Source: an uncultured Clostridium sp. | GTDB lineage: Bacteria; Bacillota; Clostridia; TANB77; CAG-508 | Assembly (NCBI GenBank): GCA_945610215.1 | Contig: CALYZR010000001.1 | Location: 1 to 14,901 of the forward strand | Reading direction: 5' to 3' | DNA: 14,901 nucleotides | Notes under the pieces: generated by a model | Database searches by the model: none | The model's input: the letters and a program-made list of their open reading frames with translations, nothing else | What the model was told of the DNA's origin: nothing | Position numbers and translations under genes: made by a program | Shown: piece after piece, positions 7,933 through 14,711 of the stretch | Numbering within the stretch: position 1 is the first letter of the stretch | How the letters are laid out: every line of letters begins with the position of its first letter

Positions 7933-7977
7933 AAAAAAAGACCAAAGTATATTTGTTAGATATAACTTTGGTCTTTT
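7933..7977 (-). terminator. Strong intrinsic terminator inside the transfer operon
   Basis: A perfect 13-bp stem (plus-strand arms AAAAGACCAAAGT at 7936-7948 and its complement at 7965-7977) extends further with a single bulge. It is followed on the minus strand by seven T residues (7933-7939, partly inside the stem). The right arm overlaps the TAA of the VirD4 C-terminal reading frame. Only 36 bases separate the T run from the Maff2 ATG, and no promoter is evident there. Confidence 0.85.
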
Positions 7978-9235
7978 AGATACTATTAGCATTTTTTGTA
8001 TCTTCTTTGTACATATTTTCGATTTCTTCACTTGATAATAATTCAACATCAAGTTCATTTGTTTCTAAATCTATAATTTCTTTTGTATCAATTTCCATAT
8101 CATCTAAATTAAATGATATTGTACCTATTGAATTTTCTGTTCCTCCATGTATATATGGTTTTATTTCTTTATTTCCAATAGGTGTATTTATGCTATTAAA
8201 ATGTTCTTTTAAATTAAATTTGAAATCTTTTACTGGTCTTTCTCCTCTAATAAAAAGTAAAGCATAATTATTATCTAGCATTCTTACCTCATCTGGTGTC
8301 AATAGTTCTCTACCTGCGATTTGGTCATTTGTAGAATAACTGCCATGTGAACCATAACTCCTACCATAAGTATTTGTATCTATTGTTTCTTTTCCTAATA
8401 ATTCACTAACATACTTATGGGTGCTTTGTTCATTACCACCTAAATATAAAAACTCATCACAATTTCCAACTATTGATTCCCATTGTTTTTCAAATAAGGC
8501 TTTTAATTGTGCTAAATTTTGCAATATTATAGAAACAGATACCTCTCTTGACCTCATTACTGATAATATTTTATCAAAATCATCTGGTAAACTTACATTA
8601 GCGAACTCATCCATAACAAAATGTACATGTATTGGTAAACTGCCACCATATTTATAATCTGCTAAATAAAATAATTGTTGAAAAAGTTGTGTATATAAAA
8701 CACTAACTAAAAAATTAAATGATGTATCATTATCTGGAATAATTGCAAATAATGCAACTTTCTTTTCTCCTAAACTTGGCAAGTCTAATTCATCTGTTTG
8801 TGTAAGTTGTGCCATACTCTCTAAATTAAATTTTTCAAGTCTTGCAGCAAGAGTTACTTGTATTGATTTTAATGTTTTAGCTGAACCTGAATGATATGCT
8901 CTATAATATTTTAAAGCAATATGCTCTGGATTTCTTGTTTCTAATCTATTAAATAACATATCAAGAGGACTAACATATTCGTCATCATCTTCTTTAACAT
9001 CTCCTGCTCGTAGTAATTCCATTACCATTACAAAGTTTTGTTCTTCTTCTGGTGCTTCATATTTCAAATAAAATATTAAAGCTAAAAGTAACATACTTGC
9101 AGCAGTATCCCAAAATGGGTCGTTTGTACTACTTCCTTTTGGTGTTGTTGATTTAAAAAGATTTGTTACTAATTTTTGAACATCATTATCTGTTTTTATA
9201 TATACAAACGGATTATAACAATGTGATTTCTCCAT
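7976..9235 (-). CDS. virD4: VirD4-type coupling protein, C-terminal fragment
   Basis: This 419-residue frame is the larger, C-terminal part of the coupling ATPase. It has MEKSHCYNPF at its start, DVQKLVTNLFKSTTPKGS (18-35), Walker B HFVMDE (205-210), the SVMRSREVSVSIILQNLAQL segment, and FLYLGGNEQSTHKYVSE, all hallmarks of Gram-positive VirD4/PcfC proteins. The frame is open upstream of this ATG back to 9277 and encodes NGYEIKVLDLIN, which continues the N-terminal fragment exactly. No ribosome binding site precedes the ATG at 9235, so independent translation is doubtful. Joined by removal of one base, 7976-9806 would encode 609 residues, the normal family size. The terminator at its 3' end overlaps the stop. 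Confidence 0.9.
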   Translation of the reverse strand: MEKSHCYNPFVYIKTDNDVQKLVTNLFKSTTPKGSSTNDPFWDTAASMLLLALIFYLKYEAPEEEQNFVMVMELLRAGDVKEDDDEYVSPLDMLFNRLETRNPEHIALKYYRAYHSGSAKTLKSIQVTLAARLEKFNLESMAQLTQTDELDLPSLGEKKVALFAIIPDNDTSFNFLVSVLYTQLFQQLFYLADYKYGGSLPIHVHFVMDEFANVSLPDDFDKILSVMRSREVSVSIILQNLAQLKALFEKQWESIVGNCDEFLYLGGNEQSTHKYVSELLGKETIDTNTYGRSYGSHGSYSTNDQIAGRELLTPDEVRMLDNNYALLFIRGERPVKDFKFNLKEHFNSINTPIGNKEIKPYIHGGTENSIGTISFNLDDMEIDTKEIIDLETNELDVELLSSEEIENMYKEDTKNANSI

Positions 9236-9260
9236 ATTTATTAAGTCTAATACTTTGATT

Positions 9261-9806
9261 TCATATCCGTTCTTTTTCTAATAAATAACCTGTATCTCTA
9301 ACGATTTCTCCTTTTGGATCAAGTATAACATACGATGTTGCACATTGCATTACATTTGGCTTACAATAACTAAATGTCTTTCCTGCACCAGAACCACCAA
9401 TAACTAATACATTAACATTTCTTCTATGCTTTCTTCCATTTAATCCAACAGAAACATTTTTAGTAAGCAATTTATTATAATTATTAGGTTGTTTGTATTT
9501 TTTATTTAATTCCTTTGCCTCGCCCCATTTGGCTGAACCATTTTCTTCTCTCCTCCTATAATTTTTTCTAGTTGATTCATATAATAAGATTGAAAATATA
9601 TAAATAATCAAAAAAATAAGAATAGTTCTAATACTATTCTCTACAATAACTATTTTAAATGGCTGATTTAATGCTACACTACCATTTTTTATTATTTCTA
9701 TAAGTCCACCTTTAGTATAAGGAGCTAAAAGGAGAGCAATCCAAATAATTGGAATAATTCCTATTACATACAACACTCTCATAATTCTTTTTTCATCTTG
9801 CTTCAT
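9261..9806 (-). CDS. virD4: VirD4-type coupling protein, N-terminal fragment (frameshifted)
   Basis: This 181-residue frame is the N-terminal part of the coupling protein that links the relaxosome to the channel. It has two membrane segments (about 10-29 and 60-77), the SAKWGEAKEL motif (91-100) and Walker A GGSGAGKT (137-144). It then has VILDPKGEIVRDTGYLLEK, the family continuation that leads into the next part. It then runs out of frame after an A5 run and stops at TGA (9261-9263). Without its Walker B half it cannot be an active ATPase. The ATG at 9806 overlaps the end of the 71-residue gene by 14 bases and has only a weak ribosome binding site, which suggests translational coupling. Confidence 0.9.
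   Translation of the reverse strand: MKQDEKRIMRVLYVIGIIPIIWIALLLAPYTKGGLIEIIKNGSVALNQPFKIVIVENSIRTILIFLIIYIFSILLYESTRKNYRRREENGSAKWGEAKELNKKYKQPNNYNKLLTKNVSVGLNGRKHRRNVNVLVIGGSGAGKTFSYCKPNVMQCATSYVILDPKGEIVRDTGYLLEKERI
9273..9277 (-). other. Apparent one-base frameshift in virD4
   Basis: The minus strand reads GAA AAA GAA CGG ATA TGA in the N-terminal frame. With four instead of five A residues here it reads GAA AAG AAC GGA TAT GAA ATC, giving LEKNGYEIKVLDLIN without a break. The whole span then is 1830 bases, a multiple of three. A homopolymer sequencing error, a slipped-strand mutation, or much less likely a programmed +1 shift could explain it. Confidence 0.88.
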
Positions 9807-10008
9807 TGCTTGTAAATTTTCCCTTTGCAGTTCTATTTAAAGATAACATCTTTTTATTTACAGGGGCTTTTAACAATTTTGACATTAACTTATCTATGAT
9901 TTCTATATCAACATTTTCTTGTATTTTTATATTTCTAAATTCATTTAATGCATTTAATATTAGTCGATAATCATATTTATCTAAATTAATTGTTCTCATT
10001 TCTTCCAT
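9793..10008 (-). CDS. Small conserved-context protein, 71 aa
   Basis: The function is not known. The protein is soluble and mostly helical. It has an N-terminal TINLDKYDYRLILNALNEF segment (residues 6-24), an acidic middle (IQENVDIEIIDKLMSKLL) and a basic tail. Short proteins with a similar DEYDYRLLVNALNE start occur at this place between PcfB-like and VirD4-like genes in Clostridia conjugative elements, to my recollection. GGAGGAG lies about seven bases before the ATG at 10008, and the gene overlaps virD4 by 14 bases. A role as a small adaptor of the coupling protein is an inference from position only. Confidence 0.75.
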   Translation of the reverse strand: MEEMRTINLDKYDYRLILNALNEFRNIKIQENVDIEIIDKLMSKLLKAPVNKKMLSLNRTAKGKFTSNEAR

Positions 10009-10021
10009 TGAACACTCCTCC

Positions 10022-10786
10022 TTATCTACTTGATTTTGATTTTGCTTTTTTATTATTTTGAACAGGTGCTATATTTACTTTAACCTTTTCTTTAGATTTT
10101 TGTTCATCTAATTTCTTTGCTTCAACTTTAAGTTCTGCAAGTTCTTTCTTTACAGATGGTTTCTTTGCTCCTTTAGATACCCCTTCTTGCATTTTGGAAG
10201 TCGTTGAGGAAGGCTCTGACAGAGGGTCTTTTTCCGTCTTTGCCATATTGAAATTTACTTTTGAGGTTTCTTCTGTCTGTATAGGCTTTTTAGAAAGTAA
10301 ATCTTCTAATTGTTGTTCCTTTGATTTTTCTGGAATCCCCTTTTCTCTTTTTTCTGCCTCTCTATCTTCAATAGATTTTGTAATAACTGTATCCATTCTT
10401 GCTGTATCTGTTGTTGTTAGTTTAAATCTTTCAACAATTCTATTTATTCTTGAAGCATCTTCATCTTTAACCATAACATCTACCATTCCATCAATGTCTT
10501 TGTTATTTCTATTGATTAAAGCACAATATGAAATACCATAATTTTTTGCCTCTCTTGCAAATGTTTTTAAATCTTCTCTGCTTACTGTAAATATTTTTAA
10601 AGGCTTTCCTGTTTTTAACATATTATTAAGTCTAATTTTTCCTTTTGTTTGTTTTTTATCTTTCATAATAGTATAAATCATTGCAGCAACATTCTTTGCT
10701 CCACTACCAGTTAGTCTTGCTAAAATTTCAAATCCCTCTAAACTTAATCTTACTACTTGTTCTGATACATCTCCATTAACACTCAT
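10022..10786 (-). CDS. pcfB: PcfB-like protein (DUF3801)
   Basis: The 254-residue protein has an N-terminal DUF3801/PcfB domain (about 1-135). Its motifs include LARLTGSGAKNVAAMIYTIM (about 22-41), MLKTGKPLKIFTVSREDL (about 56-73), and a YGISYCALINRNN strand (83-95). PcfB-type proteins work with the relaxase as accessory relaxosome factors and meet the VirD4 coupling protein (PcfC in pCF10). The last 110 residues are low-complexity and strongly charged, with many lysines, and probably disordered. That would fit nucleic acid or partner binding. The ATG at 10786 has AAAGGAG ten bases upstream, next to the relaxase stop. Confidence 0.86.
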   Translation of the reverse strand: MSVNGDVSEQVVRLSLEGFEILARLTGSGAKNVAAMIYTIMKDKKQTKGKIRLNNMLKTGKPLKIFTVSREDLKTFAREAKNYGISYCALINRNNKDIDGMVDVMVKDEDASRINRIVERFKLTTTDTARMDTVITKSIEDREAEKREKGIPEKSKEQQLEDLLSKKPIQTEETSKVNFNMAKTEKDPLSEPSSTTSKMQEGVSKGAKKPSVKKELAELKVEAKKLDEQKSKEKVKVNIAPVQNNKKAKSKSSR

Positions 10787-10793
10787 ATATCAT

Positions 10794-12176
10794 TTACTCC
10801 TTTCCTTTTTTTCTTTTCTCTTTTTTTCTCTCTTTTGTTTCTTTTTCCATTTCTTCTTGTGTATCTAATTCAGATAAATTATTATCTATCTTCGGTACTC
10901 TTGTTTTAATATCTTCACATAATTCCACCCTCTTTCTTAATTTAACTAATTTATCATTTAAAGATGAAATCTGCTCTGCATATTCGTGCATTTCATTTCC
11001 ATCTTTTGATAACTTTCTTTTTGCCCAAAGTCTTTCTCTTTGGTCTAGTATTTCTTTTATTTTAAAATTCACATCATCTTGATAGTTACTTAATTCTTCA
11101 AATGTTTTTATTTTATGTATTGCTAAAAATCTTGCTTCTTCAGATAATTGTTCCATTCTTGAAACATCTGCTCTTATACTTGGTGGTAATCTTTGTTGTG
11201 GTACATTATCTGGAAAAACTTTTAGCAAATAACAATAATGATAATATAAAGCAATAAATCCTTTCGCTTTGGCTCTTTTGTGCCTTTTAGCAAAAGGATA
11301 ATTAACTTTTCTATAATTATAAACATTTTCTATAAACGGAACTCGAACTGCTTGTTCTTCTATTATTCTTCTTTTTATATTTTCTATTGAATAATTTTCT
11401 CCATATCTTCTTTCTATTCTAATATTTCTTTTATAAGGTTCTTTTCTTATACTAATTTTATTAGATCTAAAAATAATTTCATAATCTAATTTTTTCATTA
11501 GGTATAAAAAGTCATCATAAGAATATGCTTGTCTAATTGCTAAATCTAAATCTCGTTTTGCATTATTAGAATAGTTGTCAGTATATAAAGATTTTTTATA
11601 AAAATTATCATAATTCATTTTTTTCTTTGTTGCTTTTTCTTCTATTACACTTAATCCGTATTCCTTACAAAGCTCATCTGATATATGCCTCATTTTTGCA
11701 TAATTAGTATGATTATCATAATATTTTAAGCCATCTTCAAAAGAAACAGAATTAAGCACAATGTGATTATGTATATGATTAGTATTAAGATGAGTTGTAA
11801 CTACTACTTGAAATCTATCTCCCCACATTTCATTTGCAAGTTGCACACCAATCTGATGTGCTAATTCTGGAGTAACCTCTCCCTCTGCAAAAGATTGATA
11901 TGCGTGAAATGCTAAAATTTTATCTTTTTTATTATAATATCTTTTTGTATCTTGCATTTCTTCATAAGCTGAATCTGAATCACAATTTATTCCTGTAACA
12001 AAATATTCTTTTTCTGTTTTATCTGAATTTCTTGCATAATCAATTACATTTTGCAAGTCATCTACTAATATTTCATATTTCTGATTAAATTCAATTTTAG
12101 TTTTATTTTCATCTTTAGCATAACCTATAACATGATCCATTCTTTTAACAACTTTCCATATTTTTGTTACTGCCAA
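10794..12176 (-). CDS. mobA: MobA/VirD2-type relaxase (MOBP-like)
   Basis: The 460-residue product is the relaxase that would nick oriT and lead the strand into the recipient. The family start TKIWKVV is at 4-10. The metal-binding motif is THLNTNHIHNH (128-138), with H134, H136 and H138 as the three-histidine cluster and H129 before it. HAYQSF (91-96) is another conserved motif. Y19 in VIGYAKDENKT, or Y47 in the similar VIDYARNSDKT, is a candidate nicking tyrosine. The C-terminal part (about 330-460) is charged and coiled-coil-like. TTG at 12176 is chosen because AGGAGGTGGT precedes it and the TKIW opening would be lost with the next ATG (residue 13). Its ribosome binding site overlaps the mobC stop. 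Confidence 0.93.
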   Translation of the reverse strand: MAVTKIWKVVKRMDHVIGYAKDENKTKIEFNQKYEILVDDLQNVIDYARNSDKTEKEYFVTGINCDSDSAYEEMQDTKRYYNKKDKILAFHAYQSFAEGEVTPELAHQIGVQLANEMWGDRFQVVVTTHLNTNHIHNHIVLNSVSFEDGLKYYDNHTNYAKMRHISDELCKEYGLSVIEEKATKKKMNYDNFYKKSLYTDNYSNNAKRDLDLAIRQAYSYDDFLYLMKKLDYEIIFRSNKISIRKEPYKRNIRIERRYGENYSIENIKRRIIEEQAVRVPFIENVYNYRKVNYPFAKRHKRAKAKGFIALYYHYCYLLKVFPDNVPQQRLPPSIRADVSRMEQLSEEARFLAIHKIKTFEELSNYQDDVNFKIKEILDQRERLWAKRKLSKDGNEMHEYAEQISSLNDKLVKLRKRVELCEDIKTRVPKIDNNLSELDTQEEMEKETKERKKEKRKKGKE

Positions 12177-12187
12177 ATTACCACCTC

Positions 12188-12499
12188 CTACAAAAATTTA
12201 TTTTTTACTTCTTCTGCAAATTTGTGCCAATTATTTGCTTCACTCTTATAATAATCTTTATCTATTTTATCTGTTTGATTTGCTTTCTTTGCTATTTGAT
12301 TAAGATTAACTCCTATTTTAGAAAGTTGTTTCATTATCACATAAAATTCTTTGCCAGGCTTTTCTTTTATATTTTCATTCATTAACAATCTTCTAAAATA
12401 TTCTCCATAAGAAAGATTACATCTTTGGCAATCTGCAATTAACTTTTCATTCTCTAATTCATTAAGCATTATATCTTTTCTTATATATCTTTTTCTCAA
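12188..12499 (-). CDS. mobC: MobC-like relaxosome accessory protein
   Basis: The product of about 103 residues is a small basic DNA-binding protein of the MobC family, which assists the relaxase in opening oriT. An N-terminal ribbon-helix-helix-like start, RKRYIRKDIMLNELENEKL, leads to a helix (CNLSYGEYFRRLLMNE) and the family segment MKQLSKIGVNLNQIAKKANQ. TTG at 12499 is preferred: GGAGGG lies seven bases upstream and MobC proteins commonly begin at this RKR stretch. The in-frame ATG at 12523 adds eight residues but has no ribosome binding site. The gene lies directly beside the repeat-rich region proposed as oriT, the usual placement. Confidence 0.86.
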   Translation of the reverse strand: MRKRYIRKDIMLNELENEKLIADCQRCNLSYGEYFRRLLMNENIKEKPGKEFYVIMKQLSKIGVNLNQIAKKANQTDKIDKDYYKSEANNWHKFAEEVKNKFL

Positions 12500-12525
12500 A
12501 TCTCTCCCTCCTGTTTTGCTCATTT

Positions 12526-12550
12526 AAAAATGGGGATTGGGGTTTCCCCA
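12526..12550 (-). terminator. Terminator-like G/C hairpin before mobC
   Basis: On the minus strand TGGGGA pairs with TCCCCA (12531-12550) and is followed by five T residues (12526-12530). It lies inside the proposed oriT and 27 bases before the mobC TTG start, so it could end read-through from the TOPRIM gene, act as a leader hairpin, or be a single-strand structure for relaxosome proteins. The alternative pairing TGGGG/CCCCA with a three-base loop would compete. Confidence 0.45.
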
Positions 12551-12612
12551 TAGAATAGAATTTTGAAACACGATATTTTCGTGTGAACAAATTCAGTGCT
12601 TGCTAGGACAAG
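12526..12612. other. oriT: Candidate oriT region upstream of mobC
   Basis: This non-coding stretch between the TOPRIM gene and mobC holds two hairpins close together. One is ACACGA-TATTT-TCGTGT (12568-12584). The other is a G/C-rich element (12531-12550) with alternative pairings, TGGGGA with TCCCCA or TGGGG with CCCCA. Next to the first lies AGTGCTTGCTAGGACAAG (12595-12612), a possible nic region with a short CTTG/CAAG repeat. GTGC-type cores after an inverted repeat occur in several relaxase nick sites. Position beside mobC-mobA and the exceptional repeat density in otherwise AT-rich DNA support the call. The nick position is not determined. Confidence 0.55.
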
Positions 12613-12626
12613 AAATCCATTTTTTC

Positions 12627-12648
12627 CATTTTAAAATGTACTTACATT
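12627..12648. repeat. Interleaved palindromes at the 3' end of the TOPRIM gene
   Basis: A perfect 12-base palindrome CATTTTAAAATG (12627-12638) overlaps a second inverted repeat, AATGTA-CT-TACATT (12635-12648), which spans the stop codon of the TOPRIM gene. Such two-fold sites can bind a dimeric regulator or a relaxosome accessory protein. The high AT content makes chance palindromes easier, so the call is tentative. Confidence 0.4.
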
Positions 12649-13628
12649 GGTACTCTATTTTGTTCCTTTTTCATTTTATATCTGTCAATTTCTTGCCTAT
12701 TTTTTAACCCTATGCTGTAACATAAGTAATCATTTATGTCTTTACCATAAGGAGCAGGAATATCATAAACATTGTACTTATCAAGTGCATATATCATTGC
12801 TTTTGTTGCATTTCTTCCTGCTATATCATTATCAAAATGTAATACAATATCTTTTATATTTGTGTTTTTATTTAAAAAGTTTTGTACTGCTATTGGTACT
12901 TTACTTTGTTCTATATTAGAACTTGGTTGGTACACTCCTGCAAGTGATAAAAGATTTTGATTTGTATAATCATATCCCTTATTTTTTAATAATGTTGCAT
13001 AAGATAATAAATCTATACTGCTTTCAAATATATGTAATGAATTACATTCTTCTGCTCCTAACATTCTAAAAGAATACTCTTTTGAACTCCCCTTTGCATC
13101 TCTCATTATTCTTTTTTCATTTGTACTTCTGCACCCTGCATATTTGATATTGTTATCATTATCGTACCCTAAAAATACTGCATTATTGGTTTTATTTTCT
13201 TGATAAATAATCTTTTTATTTATGCAATCATTTATTATTTCTTCATCAATTCCTCTGTTTTTTAGATACTCTATAACTTGTTTATTGGTACTCGCTTTTT
13301 CTGGAATTACTATTGTTTTAGGTGCGTTTTCATTACTATATTGAGGTCTAATATATGTATCTATATTTCTATTTAATACACTTGAAACTGCCTCTTGTAA
13401 TGTCATATTTTCTACTTTAATAAGATAATCAACTGCTGACTTTCCTGCTTGATGTGTTGAAAATCTATGCCATAATCCATTACTTATAATGACACTATCA
13501 TGACTTTTTAAGGAATATGTATTAGTACCTTTTCTTACAAGTTCTGATGGATTATTGTTCATAAAATAAGTTAGTAAATCAATTTCTTTTGCTTGTTTTA
13601 CAACTTCTTTTGGTACAAATTTAGGCAT
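12642..13628 (-). CDS. TOPRIM-domain protein (DUF3991/Toprim_2, primase-like)
   Basis: The 328-residue product has an N-terminal primase-like region (about 15-90) whose SVIISNGLWHRFSTHQAGKS stretch recalls the CHC2-type fold but lacks zinc-binding cysteines. A linker (about 110-140) and the Toprim_2 domain (about 195-295) follow. TOPRIM metal-binding residues are visible as E202 in IFESSID and D266/D268 in HFDNDIAGRNA. The ending PYGKDINDYL (294-302) is typical of the DUF3991 plus Toprim_2 family found in conjugative elements of Bacillota. A function in priming or processing of transferred single-stranded DNA is inferred from the family and from the neighbouring oriT and relaxase genes. AAAGGAGGTG precedes the ATG at 13628. 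There is no helicase domain. Confidence 0.87.
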   Translation of the reverse strand: MPKFVPKEVVKQAKEIDLLTYFMNNNPSELVRKGTNTYSLKSHDSVIISNGLWHRFSTHQAGKSAVDYLIKVENMTLQEAVSSVLNRNIDTYIRPQYSNENAPKTIVIPEKASTNKQVIEYLKNRGIDEEIINDCINKKIIYQENKTNNAVFLGYDNDNNIKYAGCRSTNEKRIMRDAKGSSKEYSFRMLGAEECNSLHIFESSIDLLSYATLLKNKGYDYTNQNLLSLAGVYQPSSNIEQSKVPIAVQNFLNKNTNIKDIVLHFDNDIAGRNATKAMIYALDKYNVYDIPAPYGKDINDYLCYSIGLKNRQEIDRYKMKKEQNRVPM

Positions 13629-13649
13629 AATTTTGCACCTCCTTTTTCT

Positions 13650-13994
13650 TTATCTTGCATCTTTATTTCGTTCTTTTTTGACCTCATTATCTCTAATAAG
13701 GTCTATCGTATCATCTATTGAAAATTCTAAAGCCTCTCTTAAGCTACCATCATTAGATAGCCAATCATCATAGCATTCTTGTAATATATGTTCCCTTTTA
13801 AGTAATGTTTTAAGTTCGAATTTTGAATAATCTTTATCGTATGCTAAATAATCTTGTATCGTTTGCATACATGTTATTTTATAACTATTGTCTATTATTT
13901 GTTCTGCAGGTAGTCCCTTTAAACTATCTTTAAAATCTGTTAATTCCCTTTCTAATTTTTCAATTAACTTATTTTTTAATTCTTCATTTTCCAT
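13650..13994 (-). CDS. Small protein, DUF3848-like
   Basis: The 114-residue protein is soluble, acidic and helical. The pattern ELKNKLIEKLERELTDF (5-21), then LKGLPAEQIIDNSYKITCMQ (25-44), QDYLAYD (47-53) and a region ending in IDDTIDLIRDN, resembles DUF3848 proteins. These have a LPPEEIL..AYEYT..EDIL layout and are common in Clostridia conjugative elements with unknown function. The match is by layout and is not certain. The ATG at 13994 is preceded by only a weak purine stretch (GAGAG). It is the first gene after the hairpin at 14031-14065, and the TOPRIM gene starts 21 bases after its stop, so the two likely share a transcript. Confidence 0.7.
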   Translation of the reverse strand: MENEELKNKLIEKLERELTDFKDSLKGLPAEQIIDNSYKITCMQTIQDYLAYDKDYSKFELKTLLKREHILQECYDDWLSNDGSLREALEFSIDDTIDLIRDNEVKKERNKDAR

Positions 13995-14030
13995 AATTTA
14001 TCACACTCTCTTTCTTTTTTATTGCATAAT

Positions 14031-14065
14031 AAAAAGGACAGATTTTTTAAATTATCCGTCCCTTT
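14031..14065 (-). terminator. Terminator-like hairpin in the early operon
   Basis: On the minus strand AAAGGGACGGA (14055-14065) pairs with TCTGTCCTTTT (14032-14042) through 11 base pairs, two of them G-U, with a 12-base loop. A run of five T (14031-14035) ends the stem, and TATT follows. It lies directly after the stop of the 110-residue gene. The next gene starts 37 bases later on the same strand, so it may attenuate and not fully end transcription. Confidence 0.65.
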
Positions 14066-14068
14066 AAA

Positions 14069-14401
14069 CTAGTTTAATTTTAACATTCCCATATTATTTA
14101 AATAGATTAATGCTTCTTTAAAACCTAATTTAAAACTTTCTTTTAACTCAATAACATCAAGTTCAGTTTCATAATCAAGTACATTAAGCATTGCATATTG
14201 TTCATCATCTCTTAATTCTATTGGTTCTTTTTCTTCTAAAAATGTTCTTACATTTGGGTATTTATACTTTAGTTCTGATATCTTTTTATTTAATGTTTGA
14301 TAGTCTTCTCTATCTTTTAATGCTTGTGCTTTATGAACTTCTAAATACTCTAAAAAACCTTCTTCATAATTATCAAAAAAACTACCTGCGATTTCTTCCA
14401 T
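14069..14401 (-). CDS. Hypothetical acidic helical protein, 110 aa
   Basis: The family is not identified. The protein is acidic and predicted to be almost wholly helical with no membrane segment. It has a FFDNYEEGFLEYLEVHKAQA start (8-27), a charged middle with EEKEPIELRDDEQYAMLNVL (55-74), and a C-terminal LKESFKLGFKEALIYLNNM (85-103). The last pattern (F-K-LG-x-x-EA) resembles small DUF6809-type proteins of Clostridia mobile elements, but this is a weak impression. AGGAG lies nine bases before the ATG at 14401 and overlaps the end of the preceding gene, so translation is coupled. Together with that gene it may form a paired regulator or accessory unit. Confidence 0.65.
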   Translation of the reverse strand: MEEIAGSFFDNYEEGFLEYLEVHKAQALKDREDYQTLNKKISELKYKYPNVRTFLEEKEPIELRDDEQYAMLNVLDYETELDVIELKESFKLGFKEALIYLNNMGMLKLN

Positions 14402-14405
14402 ACCT

Positions 14406-14711
14406 TTATTCTCCTATTTCCATCAATATTTTTTTACTATCAACTATCCCTAATTTATAATAATGTTTACAAAGTAGGTCAGTTTCATTACCAATGGCAA
14501 GTTCAAATTTATTTAATTTAGCAATTATTGGGTCTAACTTTTTTTCATCTTTAACTACTTTTTTAATCAAATTAATCAATTCTTCTTCCACTTTTAATGA
14601 CTCTGTAAATTTACCATCAAGATTCTTTTTCTTTAATAGCATTGTTTCAAAATCATCACTTATTGAATCATATAGTTGATCTAAAATAGATCTATTAAAT
14701 AATTCTTCCAT
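14406..14711 (-). CDS. Hypothetical helical protein, 101 aa
   Basis: The family is not identified. The 101-residue protein is soluble and helical. It begins MEELFNRSILDQLYDSI and has a lysine-rich middle with KKKNLDGKFTESLKVEEELI. It ends with LLCKHYYKLGIVDSKKILMEIGE, which is similar in layout to the C-terminus of the next protein. The ATG at 14711 is chosen since AGGAGG lies nine bases upstream; an upstream in-frame TTG at 14729 overlaps this site and would put the ribosome binding site inside the gene. It is the first gene of the visible operon, with only non-coding DNA before it up to the right edge. Confidence 0.68.
   Translation of the reverse strand: MEELFNRSILDQLYDSISDDFETMLLKKKNLDGKFTESLKVEEELINLIKKVVKDEKKLDPIIAKLNKFELAIGNETDLLCKHYYKLGIVDSKKILMEIGE

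Noticed and set aside
9261..9263. TGA read as tryptophan (Mycoplasma-type code)
   Set aside because: Tryptophan is encoded by TGG throughout, reading through this TGA would not restore the correct frame, and another overlapping gene ends in TGA.
9261..9280. Programmed ribosomal frameshift in virD4
   Set aside because: The join needs a +1 shift and no known slippery site or stimulatory structure is visible. An A5 run is also short for transcriptional slippage. An indel or read error is simpler.
12591..12612. Direct match to a known RP4 or R1162 nick site
   Set aside because: Only partial likeness (the AGTGC core) is seen; this is not enough to name the cut position.
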